Source: Priapulus caudatus
Taxonomy: Eukaryota > Priapulida > Priapulimorpha > Priapulimorphida > Priapulidae
Direction: 5' to 3'
Length of the DNA: 22,398 nt
Assembly: GCF_000485595.1 (NCBI RefSeq)
Contig: NW_014577172.1
Location: 44,170-66,567 of the forward strand
The position numbers and the translations under genes were made by a program. The notes beneath the pieces were generated by a model. The model made no database searches. It was not told where the DNA came from and worked only from the letters and a program-made list of their open reading frames with translations. Below, piece after piece: positions 1-8,785 of the stretch (its first letter is position 1; every line of letters begins with the position of its first letter).

Positions 1-345
1 GCCACTCCGCCGCAAACGTCCCGAATTGCAATCTAGCCGTACAAGGTTTGTCCGATGATTGTGTACAGCAGAAAGATGAGATGCTGGAGCTTTATTTTAT
101 GCAGCTTTTCATATACTCTTACGTTACAACTACTCGGGTCAGTGACCAATGTGTGAACCAGTATGGAGCGTCAGCATGTAAGTTCTTATAACTGTAGGTA
201 GATGTGTGGGGGATGTTGGGAATAATCGTAATTCAGCTGCTGGCGGCCCTCTAGTGTCATTTAACAGAGATATATAAGATTCTCCATTGCACCTCGTGCG
301 CTGTAATTAGCTCAGAACACTTGCTATATAGAATTATATGGCATT
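1..345 (+). repeat. Inverted copy of 4386-4722
   Basis: This segment matches the reverse complement of 4386-4722 almost throughout, with scattered substitutions and a few single-base gaps. It starts at the window edge (ccactccgc), so its outer limit is unknown. In each copy it lies upstream of a cassette relative to that cassette's own direction (E here, B in the other copy). It is therefore better read as a duplicated and inverted cassette flank than as transposon termini, although terminal repeats of a 4.7-kb element cannot be excluded without the left neighbour. Confidence 0.8.
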
Positions 346-1027
346 GCTGAGATCACTTGCTATATAGAATTATATGGCATTGCTCAGAACACTTGCTATA
401 TAGAATTATATGGCATTGCTGAGATCACTTGCTATTATGGAATGATTATGGCATTGCTCAGAACACTTACTATATAGAATTATATGGCATTGCTCAGAAC
501 ACTTGCTATATAGAATTATATGGCATTGCTGAGAACACAAGCTATATAGAATTATATGGCATTGCTCAGAACACTTGCTATATAGAATTATATGGCATTG
601 CTGAGAACACTTGCTATATAGAATTATATGGCATTGCTCAGAACACTTGCTATATAGAATTATATGCATTGCTGAGACACTTGCTATATAGATTATATGG
701 CATTGCTGGAGAACACTTGCTATATAGAATTACATGGCATTGCGGAAACACAAGCTGTATAGAATTATATGGCATTGCCTCAGAACACTTTCTATATAGA
801 ATGATATGGCATTGCTCAGAACACTTGCTATATAGAATTATATGGCATTGCTCAGAACACTTGCTATATAGAATTATATGGCATTGCTGAGAACACAAGC
901 TATATAGAATTATATGGTATTGCTGAGAACACTTGCTATATAGAATTATATGGTATTGCTGAGAACACTTGCTATATAGAATTATATGGCATTGCTCAGA
1001 TCACTTGCTATATAGAATTATATGGTA
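311..1027. repeat. 36-bp minisatellite, about 20 copies
   Basis: AT-rich tandem array with unit core cagaacacttgctatataga followed by attatatggcattgct. Units alternate between gctcagaacac and gctgagaacac, and a few read acaagc instead of acttgc. Indels cluster between about 660 and 800. The period is a multiple of 3, so several frames stay open across it, but the peptides are translated repeat and not genes. Confidence 0.9.
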
Positions 1028-1451
1028 TAATATAGTAATAGTGCATGGCGACATTTTGCTTCTTACATTATTATGCGCATCGTGTGTAGTAACGGCTGAT
1101 ACACACGTACCGCAGGTGGCAACCGTTGTCGTGCGGTTTCTTAGGTGACTGCTTCTCTCGTGTTCTTTCGTGGTGTTTCGCTTAGCTGCGTATTCTGGGA
1201 AGCTCATCGACCTTAACGACATTCCCGCAATTAGGCGGCGCCCGACTCCGCAACTAACGATCAGAACCATCGCTGGTCTCACGCCAACCTCGGAAAAACT
1301 CCTCCTCGAAACCAATACGGCAGGCGGCGACCGCGCTGGCCTCTCTCTCTCTCTCTCTCTCCATCGACACAGGTCACCGTCACTCATCTCAGTGTGTGAG
1401 GGTAAAAGTAGGTTTGCGCGCGCGCGCGCCGTGTGCGTGTGCTGCTTACAG
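1028..1451. other. Intron-like sequence upstream of cassette E
   Basis: About 420 bases without a supported gene. A (CT)n run at about 1341-1362 and a (CG)n run near 1417-1428 precede the acceptor at 1451. On the minus strand near 1160-1185 a short stretch reads KHHERTREK, resembling a decayed finger linker, but no cysteine pair accompanies it. Confidence 0.5.
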
Positions 1452-1745
1452 GTACGCCTGCCTGTGTGCGGCTCCCTGCACCTCCGCCCCGCCTCGCTGC
1501 GGCAGCACCTCCGCACGCACACCGACGAGCGGCCGTTCCCGTGCTCGCACTGCCCCCTGGCGTTCCGCACGAAGGGTCAGCGGGTCGTGCACGAGCGCGT
1601 TCACGCGGGGAGCCAACCGTACCCGTGCCGCACGTGCGGGCGAGCGTTCCGCACGACGAGTAACCGTGCGACACGAACGATGCGCTCACGACTCTGAACG
1701 GAAGCTGCGCATCCGAATGAGCGGCTTCAGCAAGCGCGCAGCAGT
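1452..1745 (+). pseudogene. Zinc-finger cassette E, opposite strand, frame-broken
   Basis: The acceptor is TGCTGCTTACAG on the plus strand, entry phase 2, the same register as the minus-strand cassettes. Finger 1 begins Y-A-C in the acceptor frame, then jumps frame by one base at 1461 into P-V-C-G...HLRTH. Finger 2 (CSHC...HERVH) is intact. Finger 3 starts CRTCGRAFR and then loses frame near 1665. Its histidines (HERCAH) are readable in another frame, and spacing suggests two missing bases. A stop follows near 1697 in the main frame. No C-x-I-C end or donor is seen before the orientation switch near 1750. Either a decayed inverted cassette or an intact cassette with sequencing errors; the one- and two-base losses resemble read error. 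Helix residues of fingers 1 and 2 are R,A,S,Q and T,G,Q,V. Confidence 0.6.
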
Positions 1746-2001
1746 CTACTGCCTGCGGTCGTGGCAGCGCTGCACGTGTCGCCGCCAGTTTCCCGACTGT
1801 GTGAACGCGCGCCCGCACGTGCCGCACACGTGTGGCTTCTCACCCGTGTGCAGTCGCTCGTGCTCCACGAGGCGCCACCTGGTGCGGAAGCGGCCGCCGC
1901 ACGTCGCGCATTGGAACGGCCGCTCGTTGCGGCGGAAGCGCATGTGTTCACGCAGGTAGGCAAGCTTGCTGGTGCGCGCCCCACACACCTCACACAGGCA
2001 C
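1746..2001 (-). CDS. Zinc-finger cassette D, 3' truncated
   Basis: The acceptor is GATCGTTTACAG, entry phase 2, in the same register as A-C. Finger 1 (residues 3-23) has CEVC and one His, but the second His position is Arg (HMRFR), so it probably folds poorly. Finger 2 (31-51, CATC...HERLH) and finger 3 (59-80, CGTC...HVQRCH) are intact. Helix residues are K,A,Y,E; T,W,R,E; Q,G,N,R. Four codons after finger 3 the frame stops, just where the sequence joins material in opposite orientation (about 1750). The linker and C-x-I-C end seen in the other cassettes are missing. This may be a real deletion/inversion breakpoint or a misjoin. In the second copy the same edge runs directly into the 53-bp minisatellite. 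Confidence 0.6.
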
Positions 2002-2843
2002 CTGTAAACGATCACCGCGTCCACTCTGAGACCATGTGCCGCCCACACCATCCCCTGCCAACGTACGCCCCTCCCTCTATTTGGCGTGTTATTTATAAAA
2101 AACTGCCTGGGTTTCCTATGGAGAACTTTCTTTCTCGAATATAAATGTATATGTACTACATATTTACGTTAAAAATTTTTAGTCCCACTATTATCGGAAT
2201 GAAACTAAACACTACACGGCTCGGGGGGCGGCCTACTCAGGCTAGTACCTACCTGCTACCACCACACAACTCTCGCTGACTGTTACGTACGACGAACCAC
2301 GATAGAACACACACACTGCACAAAGACACACGCACTCACGGTTGCGCCTGCATCTAGCGGACACCTCGTTTTTGCTTGGAGTTGTAGTTACACGGTGAAT
2401 TTTTCTCTACAAAACGTTGATTTGTCTATACTTGATGGGGTTTCTCTTAGAGTTGCCCTTACATGCAGTTTTTGACTGCACCTTTCTCACGAGAATTCGA
2501 ACCACTACCTCCAAGCTTGATGCTTGTGTTAACACAGGTTCAATGCATCACAGGTTCAATGCATGACGAACGTTGCTTTCGGTTTAATGATTCTATAACA
2601 TCAGGCAGGTTGGAGAGGGACCAAGCCTTATGAAGCAAACCAGGTCCGGAAGCCACAGCGGCTTATCATCATGACGATCGTTGTCAGCCATAGCACGCCG
2701 CGCGAGGATGGGCCAACCACCTCACCACACCACGCCGCGCGAGGATGGGCCAACCACCTCACTCGTCGCCGGCACCATGCCGACAACCCTCGCCCAAATT
2801 AACGAAATGATTAATACGTAAAATCGACACGATGAGCAGTCAC
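2002..2843 (-). other. Intron-like sequence between cassettes C and D
   Basis: No gene is seen. It holds a 37-bp tandem duplication (2694-2767, unit starting cacgccgcgcgaggatgggc) and a smaller direct repeat of caggttcaatgcatcac type at 2537-2567. Near 2495 the minus strand reads ggttcgaattc, resembling a tRNA T-arm box, but no complete tRNA or SINE could be built around it. Confidence 0.55.
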
Positions 2844-3150
2844 CTTGCAGATGTCGCACACACGGTTAGGGTTACAGTTTCGCACGCGTGCGGGGCGGCT
2901 GGGCCGCGCCTCATGGCCTCGCTCGTGGTAACGCATCGTACTGAGCTGCACGCAACGATAGTCGCACGAGTCACACGCGTACGGCTTCTCCCCCGTGTGC
3001 CGCAACTCGTGATTCTTGCGATGGTGGGGCTGAGTGAATCCGAGGGAGCAGAATCGACAGCGGTGCGGGCGCTCGCCCGTGTGCGTGCGAGCGTGAAAAC
3101 GCAGCGTCGCCGGACGCTGGCAGCTGTAGTTACACAGAGCGCAGCTCATT
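2844..3150 (-). CDS. Zinc-finger cassette C (three fingers plus a half finger)
   Basis: The acceptor is GTCTGTTTGTAG, with a pyrimidine-rich run before it, entry phase 2. The exon is 307 nt (1 base plus 102 codons). Fingers lie at residues 3-23 (CALC...HARTH), 31-51 (CRFC...HELRH) and 59-79 (CDSC...HERGH), with linkers TGERPHR and TGEKPYA. Helix residues -1,2,3,6 are R,A,T,F; Q,H,H,N; Q,S,T,Y. An 18-residue Arg/Asn/Pro tail ends in V-C-D-I-C-K, then GTGACT, phase 0. An ATG sits at the acceptor boundary, but the register shared with A and B favours an internal exon over a start codon. The intron to cassette B is about 0.9 kb. Confidence 0.77.
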
Positions 3151-3246
3151 CTACAAACAGACAACAGGTGGCAGCACGCTCGCTGGCGGACGCACGATGA
3201 AACCACTGTGCTAACACAGCAGTATCATACATACGACTTTAGTTTG

Positions 3247-3342
3247 AGGTTGGGGCGACAGATTTTTCAGTTAGGCACAAATCGTAAGCACCAGCGACAC
3301 CAGCGACGGACCCACGAAAGAACACACATAACTCACCTTCGT
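3247..3342 (+). pseudogene. Relic C2H2 finger on the plus strand
   Basis: In one frame the sequence reads LGRQIF, then NRKHQRHQRRTHERTH, resembling the second half of a C2H2 finger and a following H-x3-H. The cysteine pair is missing and F-to-H spacing is one residue short. The indel-rich second copy carries the same stretch near 8890-8975. It is opposite in strand to cassettes B and C. It may be an old inverted cassette fragment or chance similarity. Confidence 0.3.
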
Positions 3343-4014
3343 GGCTTATACGGGAGTCAAACCAGTAAACTACAACTTGTGAATGGTTGGCTAGCTATTC
3401 GTTCTATTAACATGTGGAGACGTAAAATCTACCTACCTCTAGATTCCAGTCTGACGTCATTTGTACACAGCTGTGTTTAGCTCACATACTCTTAACTAAC
3501 ATTGCCTTTTCCCCTGATTGGAGTCCCTGCGCAGGTGCAGTGCGGCATGGCGTGGTGTGGTGTATAGAAGGTATTTAAATGAGGAATCGACTATTGTATA
3601 GATCTAGGCATTTACCATTAACGCTACTTGACTGCCAAAACCTCTACAAAGTCATGATCAGATCAGTCAATTTCCCCCATTAGGGTGATACTCGTAAATC
3701 CACCAACATTCCCATCAAGCTTATATAGACGCAGATCTCCCAACAAGTTCATTGCTATTGACTGACCATCGATCAGAAAATATGAAACACTATCCATCAT
3801 CACATAAAATGAAATCCATGAAGCCAAGGGGAGGCAGAGAATGAGGAGGCAGGAGCGGAGGGAACATTGGAGGGCTAAAAAAACAAGGAAGCGAGCACCT
3901 TGTCTTACGAGCAAAGCGTGAAAGTTACAGGCATGTGATATCACTACACGGATAACCACCGATCATCGTCCGTCCGACCCCCCCCCCCCTCACACAGCAA
4001 TGCTCCCTCTGCCT

Positions 4015-4046
4015 CGACGCCTGCAGCAGCAGCAGCAGCAGCAGTG
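4015..4046 (-). repeat. CTG trinucleotide run beside the cassette B donor
   Basis: On the plus strand this reads as about seven CAG units. On the transcribed minus strand it is (CTG)n starting about eight bases into the intron after cassette B. In the noisy second copy (about 9708-9727) the tract is shorter and broken, so length may vary. Confidence 0.75.
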
Positions 4047-4053
4047 GCTCTAC

Positions 4054-4348
4054 CTGGCAGATGACGCACGACCACGTGCGCGGCGCGGCGGCTGCATGAA
4101 GCGCCCTCTGGTGCAAGGCCTCGTGCGAGCGTAGATGTCCGACCTGCCTGAACGTGCGGCCGCAGCGATCACACGCGAACGGTCTCTCGCCCGTGTGTCG
4201 GCGCATGTGCACGGTGAGGTGGCCGGGCTGACGGAACGCCATCGCGCAGAGCGTGCATCTGTGCGGCCGCTCGCCCGCGTGGATGCGCATGTGCTTCTGC
4301 AGGCTGTTCACGTTCACACAGCGGTAGCTGCACAGGTAACACATCCTC
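4054..4348 (-). CDS. Zinc-finger cassette B (three fingers plus a half finger)
   Basis: The acceptor is GCGTGTTTCAG, entry phase 2. The exon is 295 nt (1 base plus 98 codons). Fingers lie at residues 3-23 (CYLC...HMRIH), 31-51 (CTLC...HMRRH) and 59-79 (CDRC...HEALH), with linkers AGERPHR and TGERPFA. The first finger has Cys where Phe is usual (SYRC), as in cassette C. Helix residues -1,2,3,6 are N,N,S,K; Q,G,H,V; Q,G,H,S. A 14-residue Ala-rich tail ends in S-C-V-I-C-Q, then GTAGAG, phase 0. A (CTG)n run begins about 8 bases into the intron. Its upstream flank (4386-4722) is shared, inverted, with the flank of cassette E. Confidence 0.78.
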
Positions 4349-4385
4349 CTGAAACACGCGCGCAAGCGAGCGAGCGAGCGAGAGC

Positions 4386-4722
4386 CATATCATTCTATAT
4401 AGAAAGTGTTCTGAGCTAATTACAGCGCACGAGGTGCAATGGATAATCTTATCTATCTCTGTTAAATGACACTAGAGGGCGCCAGCAGCTGAAACTACGA
4501 TTATTCCCAACATCCCCCACATCTACCTACAGGTTATAAGAACTCACATGCTGACCTCCTTACTGGTTCACACATGGTCACTGACCGAGTAGTTGTAACG
4601 TAATAGTATATGAAAAGCTGCATAAAATAAAGCTCCAGCATATCATCTTTCTGCTGTACACAATCATGGACAAACCTTGTACGGCTAGATTTCAACCGTG
4701 GGACGTTTGCGCGGAGTGGTAC
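4386..4722 (-). repeat. Inverted copy of 1-345
   Basis: This is the partner of the left-edge segment, lying just upstream of cassette B in its transcription direction. It contains exactly one diverged unit of the 36-bp sequence that forms a long array at 311-1027. It ends at gcggagtggt (4722), after which the sequence is unrelated to anything else visible here. Confidence 0.8.
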
Positions 4723-5000
4723 TTCAACTTTACTTACTTACTTTCTTACTACCTTCTTACTATTCTACAGCTAGCCATCTCCCTTTCTCGAACCAAACTT
4801 ATCCAGGCTGTTCTCTGATTGGCACTTAACCTTACGTTGTGCTTAACTTACCGGACATTTTCGGCAACTGCTGCTTCAAATTTCCTTGATCACTCCCACC
4901 CCCGACTCGACCGAAAACCTCCCTACCCAGAACCTCCCCCACCGGCACCAGCAGCAAGCATCACGGTTGATCGCCTCGCTTGCTGCAGTGCCCCAGATTA
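4723..5000. other. Unassigned sequence
   Basis: About 280 bases with no gene, between the inverted flank repeat and the small inverted-repeat element. It begins with a short run of imperfect tact/ctta repeats (4727-4770). A 60-residue open frame at 4819-5001 has no recognisable motif and I do not call it. Confidence 0.4.
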
Positions 5001-5301
5001 GGCCACAATTAAAAAAATATTTGTTTGCCCTCACCTGACCCAGGCTGAAAAGGCGGGGTCTTTTTACAAATTCAGCATGGTGTCTACATGCTCGGGTGTG
5101 CTTGTGTGGAGATACCTTTTATGTTGAATGTTTGTTTTGCTTGGTACATATAATGTATTGACTACAGATTTATATAATGTACAGTGATACAATTTGTTAA
5201 AAAGAAAAAAAGAAAAAAAAGATCAATAACATTTTTCGAGTCGGCCCCTTTTTGGCGGGTCGGTCGGGTGAGGGCAAACAAACAATATTTTTATCATGGC
5301 C
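5001..5301. mobile_element. Small inverted-repeat element (MITE-like), about 300 bp
   Basis: The ends are imperfect inverted repeats of about 65 bases: left ggccacaatt...tttgtttgccctcacc, right the reverse complement of ggccatgataaaaat...tttgtttgccctcaccc. The element starts and ends with GGCC and is flanked by TTA on the left and TAA on the right, compatible with a TA target duplication. The interior has no coding potential. It is a non-autonomous element; the superfamily is uncertain (Tc1/mariner-like by TA, or Harbinger-like). Confidence 0.65.
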
Positions 5302-5729
5302 TAACTGGACGATATTCACGACAATAAACCTCTGTGGCCTCTATCCTATCTGATGACTATTACATGACACTATCATGAGTCATGTAAGCATGTACAGAGA
5401 TGAGTAGCTTATCATTTATAATGCAAGTGAACTGGATGAGAAGTATTTCTCTTCCCTGAAGAGAATCTCCACCCTGGCATTCCTCTAACCTGCAGCAAAA
5501 CTAAACCGAAAGCAACGCTTCCCCTCCCACTAAAAACAACAAGCATCTCTTGTAGGAAAGATGAAGAAAATGTGAATTCTTCGAAGAAAATTTCCGCCCC
5601 AATGTCCCTCCAACCTGCAGTGAGCCCCTAAACCAAAGACCTCCCTGCTGAAACATTCAATAGTCTCAGGTAGATAGATAGATAGATAGACGGTTACCCC
5701 GCAGGCGAGGCAGCAGAGTTTCGGCACGC
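5302..5729. other. Unassigned sequence with a diverged direct repeat and GATA run
   Basis: Segments at about 5455-5525 and 5570-5645 resemble each other (both contain cctctaacctgcag or cctccaacctgcag after a ccc-rich stretch), spaced about 115 bases apart. A (TAGA)n run lies at about 5669-5690. No gene is seen. The sequence enters the G-rich minisatellite after about 5730. Confidence 0.45.
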
Positions 5730-7395
5730 GCCGCAGGAGGCGAGGCCCGCGTGCGTGGGGTCGCGTGGCGGGGTCGTGGCAGGAGGCGAGGCCCGCGTGT
5801 GTGGGGTCGCGTGGGGGGGTCGTGGCAGCGTGGCAGGAGGCGAGGCCCGCGTGCGTGGGGTCGTGGCAGCGTGGCAGGAGGCGAGGCCCGCGTGCGTGGG
5901 GTCGCGGGGGGGTTGCGTGGCAGGAGCGAGGCGCGCTGCGTGGGTCGGGGGCGGAGCCCAGGGCGAGGCCCGCGTGCCGTGGGTCGCGTGGGGGATCGTG
6001 TGCAGCCGGCGGCAGAGGCGAGGCCACGCGTGCGTGGGTCGCGTGGGGGGTCGTGCAAGCGTGGCAGCAGGCGAGGCCCGCGTGTGGGGTGCGCGTGAGG
6101 GGGTCGGTGGGCAGCGTGGCAGGAGGCGAGGCCCGCGTGCGTGGGTCGCGTGGGGATCGTGGCAGCGGCAGCAGGAGCGAGGCCCGCGTGCGTGGTCCGC
6201 GTGGGGGGTCGTGGCAGGAGGCGAGGCCCGCGGTCGTGGTGTTCGCGCGTGCGGGTCGTGACACGCGGCAGGAGGCGAAGGCCGCGTGCGGGGTTCGCGT
6301 GGCGGGTCGCTGGGCAGCGGAGGCAAAGCAAGGCCCCGCGTGCGTGGGTCCGCGTGAGGGGTCGTGGCATCGTGGCAGGAGGCGAGCCCGCTTGCGTGGG
6401 GTTCACGTGGGGGGGGTCGTGGCAGCGCTGGCAGGAGCGAGGCCGCGGCGTGGGTCGCTGCGGGGTCGGGCAGGAGGCGAGGCCCGCGTGCGTGGGCGTC
6501 GCGGCGGGTCGTGGCAGCGCGGCAGAGAACGAGGCCCACGCGTGCGTGGGGTCGCGTGGCGGGGTCGTGCCAGCGTGGCAGGAGCGAAGGCCGCGCTGCG
6601 TGGTGCGCGTGGGCGGGTCGTGGCAACGTGGCAGGAGCGAGGCCCCGGGCGTGCTGTGGGTCGCGTGCGGGGGTCGGTGCAGCGCGCAAGAGGCGAGGCC
6701 CGCGTGGCGTAAGAGTCGCGTTGCGGGGGTCGTGGCAAGCGTGGCAGAGGCGAGGCCCGCGTGTGTGGGGTCGCCGGCGGGGCGGGGGGGAGCGGCGGCG
6801 TGGGCGGAGCGAGGAGACGAGGCGCCGCGTGCCGTGGGGTCGCGTGGCGGGCGTCCGTGGCAAGCGCGTGGGCAGGAGGACGAGGCCCGGTCCGCAGTGC
6901 GTGGGTCGCGTGGCGGAGTTCGTGGCAGTCGGTGCAGCAGGCGAGGCCCGCGGTGTCGTGGGGTCGCGTGGCAGGGTTCGTGGCAGCGTGGCAGAAGAGC
7001 GAAGGCCCGCGTGCGGCACGCGCGCAGGAGGCGAGGCCGCGGCGTGCGGGTCTGCCGTGGGCGAGTCGGCACGTGGCAAGAAGCAGAGACCCGCGTGGCA
7101 GCGTGGCAGAGAGCGAGCGCGTGCGTGGGTCAGCGTGGCGGGTCGTGGCACGTGGCAGGAGGCGAGGCCCGCGTAGCGTGAGGCGCAGTGCGGGTTCCGT
7201 GCAGGAGGCAGCCCGCGTGCGGGTCGCGGGGGGGGTCGTGGCAGGCGCGGCAGGGAGGCGAGCCCGCGTGCGTAGGGTCGCGTGAGGGGGCGTGGCATGC
7301 GGCAGGACGGCGAGCGGCGGCGGGGGTCGCGTGAGGGGTCGTGCAGCGTGGCAGAGGAGGCGTGCCCAAGTGGTGTGGGGTCGCGTGGGGGGGTC
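5730..7395. repeat. G-rich 53-bp minisatellite, about 30 copies
   Basis: The unit begins gcgaggcccgcgtgcgtggg and ends gtcgtggcagcgtggcagga. The period is about 53, not a multiple of 3, so every frame cycles through the unit; long open frames of up to 589 codons on both strands are translated repeat. Units differ by frequent single-base indels, as in the adjacent duplicated block. The plus strand is rich in G runs and could form quadruplexes. The unit shares gtcgtggcagcg with the 3' edge of cassette D finger 3, which adjoins it at 7395. Confidence 0.88.
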
Positions 7396-7396
7396 G

Positions 7397-7647
7397 TGGC
7401 AGCGCTGCACGTGTCGGCCGCCATTTCCCGGACTGTGTGATACGCGCGCCGCACTGCGCACACGTGTGTGGCTTCTCACCCGGTGTGCAGTCCGCTCGTG
7501 CTGCGCACTGAGGCGGCCACCGTGGTGCAGAAGCGGACGCCGCAACGTCGCGCATTAGGACGGCCGCTCGTTGCGGGGAACGCATGATGTTCACGCAGTA
7601 GGCAAGCTTGCTGGGTGCCGCTCCACACACACCTCACACAAGGCAGC
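7397..7647 (-). pseudogene. Cassette D, second (indel-rich) copy
   Basis: The acceptor and all three fingers of cassette D can be recognised, but the frame is broken several times by single-base indels. The 3' edge (the RCHD codons of finger 3) runs straight into the 53-bp minisatellite. Whether the breaks are biological or sequencing error cannot be decided here; their even spread favours error. Confidence 0.6.
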
Positions 7648-8475
7648 CTGTAAACGATCAGCAGCGTCCACTTCTGAGACCGATGTGCCGCCGCACACCA
7701 ATCCGCGCCAGCCACGGTGACGCCCGCTCCCATCTATTTGCGCTGTTAATTATATAAAAACCTGCCTGGGTTTCCTATGGAGAACTTTCTTTCTCGAATA
7801 TAAATGTAATGTACTACATATTACGTTAAAAATTTTAGTCCACTATTATCGAATGAAACTAAAACAGCTACACGGCTCGGGGGGCGGCCCTACTCAGGTC
7901 TGAGTACCCTACTGCTACCACCACACAACTCTCAGCTGACTGTTCGTCCAGACGAACCAGACGATAGAACACACAACTGCACAAAGACACACGGCACCTC
8001 ATCGTGCCGCCGCATCTAAGCGGACACCTCGTGTTTTGCTCGAGTTAGTAAGTTACACGGAGTGAATTTTTTCTATACCAAAACGTTGATTGTCTATACT
8101 TTATGGCGTTCTCGTAGAGTGCCCTTACATGCAGTTTTGACTGCAGCCTTTCTCACGAAAGAATTCGAACCAACTACCTCCAGCTTGAGCTTGTGTTAAC
8201 AAAGGTTCAATGCATCACAAGGTTCAATGCATGACAAAAGCGTTGCTTCGTTTAATGATATCTATAACATCAGTTGGAGAGAGACCAAGCCTATGAAGCA
8301 AACCAAGGTCACAGGAAGCCACAGCGGCTTATCATGACGATCGTGTCAGCACATAAGCACGCCGTGCGAGGATGAGGTAACCACTCATACTCGGTCGCCG
8401 CAACCATGCCGACAAACCCTCGCACCAAGATTACGAAATGATTAATGACGTAAAAATCGGCACAAAGAGCATCAC
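7648..8475 (-). other. Second-copy intron between cassettes C and D
   Basis: This is the indel-rich counterpart of 2002-2843. No gene is seen. The 37-bp unit duplicated in copy 1 appears once, near 8349-8390. Confidence 0.6.
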
Positions 8476-8785
8476 TCTGCAGATTCGCCACAGCCAGGTA
8501 GGGTTACAGTTCGCACGCGAGTGCGGGCGGCTGGCGCGCGCTCATGGCCTCGCTCGTGTAACGTGCATCGTACTGAGGCGCACGCAACGAAGTCGTCACG
8601 AGTCACACGCGTTACGGCTTTCTCCCCCGGGTGCCGCAAACCTCGTGATCTTGCGATGGTGGCTGAGTTGAATCGCGAGGAAGCAAATCGACAGCGGCGG
8701 CGCGCTCGCCCGCGTTGTCGTGCGAGTCGGAAAGCAGCGTCGCGGAAGCGCTGGCAGCTGTAGTTAACACAGTGCGCAGCTCATT
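8476..8785 (-). pseudogene. Cassette C, second (indel-rich) copy
   Basis: Aligned base by base to cassette C, including its acceptor (ATGTAG then AATGAGC). It has many one-base insertions and deletions and no continuous frame. The donor region reads tctgcagattcgc on the plus strand, also altered. It should not be counted as an independent cassette until resequenced. Confidence 0.6.

Larger units (their letters stand above)
3151..4053 (-). other. Intron-like sequence between cassettes B and C
   Basis: No intact gene is seen. A possible relic finger lies on the plus strand at 3247-3342 (separate entry). A C homopolymer (3979-3989) and a CAG run (4022-4044 on the plus strand) sit at the end next to cassette B. 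The middle, 3480-3960, has no recognisable feature. Confidence 0.5.
1757..4382. repeat. Segmental duplication, copy 1 (cassettes D-C-B)
   Basis: 2626 bases matching 7392-10114 in direct orientation, including the three cassettes and both introns between them. This copy keeps the cassette frames open and is the better-quality version. It differs structurally from the other copy in at least one place: a 37-bp direct duplication at 2694-2767 that copy 2 has only once. The right-hand flanks of the two copies are unrelated. Confidence 0.88.

Noticed and set aside
406-898. Repetitive peptides (CSEQCHIILYSK and YIELYGIAQNT types)
   Set aside because: They are translated 36-bp minisatellite with no start context, splice sites or flanking domain.
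311-1027. 36-bp repeat as a CRISPR array
   Set aside because: Units abut each other without spacers and the setting is a eukaryotic intron. The length is coincidental.
2480-2530. tRNA gene or tRNA-derived SINE suggested by ggttcgaattc on the minus strand
   Set aside because: Only the T-arm-like box is present. No acceptor stem, anticodon arm or A box could be placed.
1-4722. A 4.7-kb transposon with 340-bp terminal inverted repeats
   Set aside because: The interior holds cassettes of the zinc-finger gene and no transposase. Each repeat lies upstream of a cassette in that cassette's direction, so flank duplication explains it better. The left boundary is not visible.
5666-7545. Very long open frames (up to 589 codons) on both strands, rich in Arg, Pro, Ala or Gly
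   Set aside because: They are translations of the GC-rich 53-bp minisatellite. The period is not a multiple of 3, frames overlap on both strands, and stop codons are rare because of base composition.
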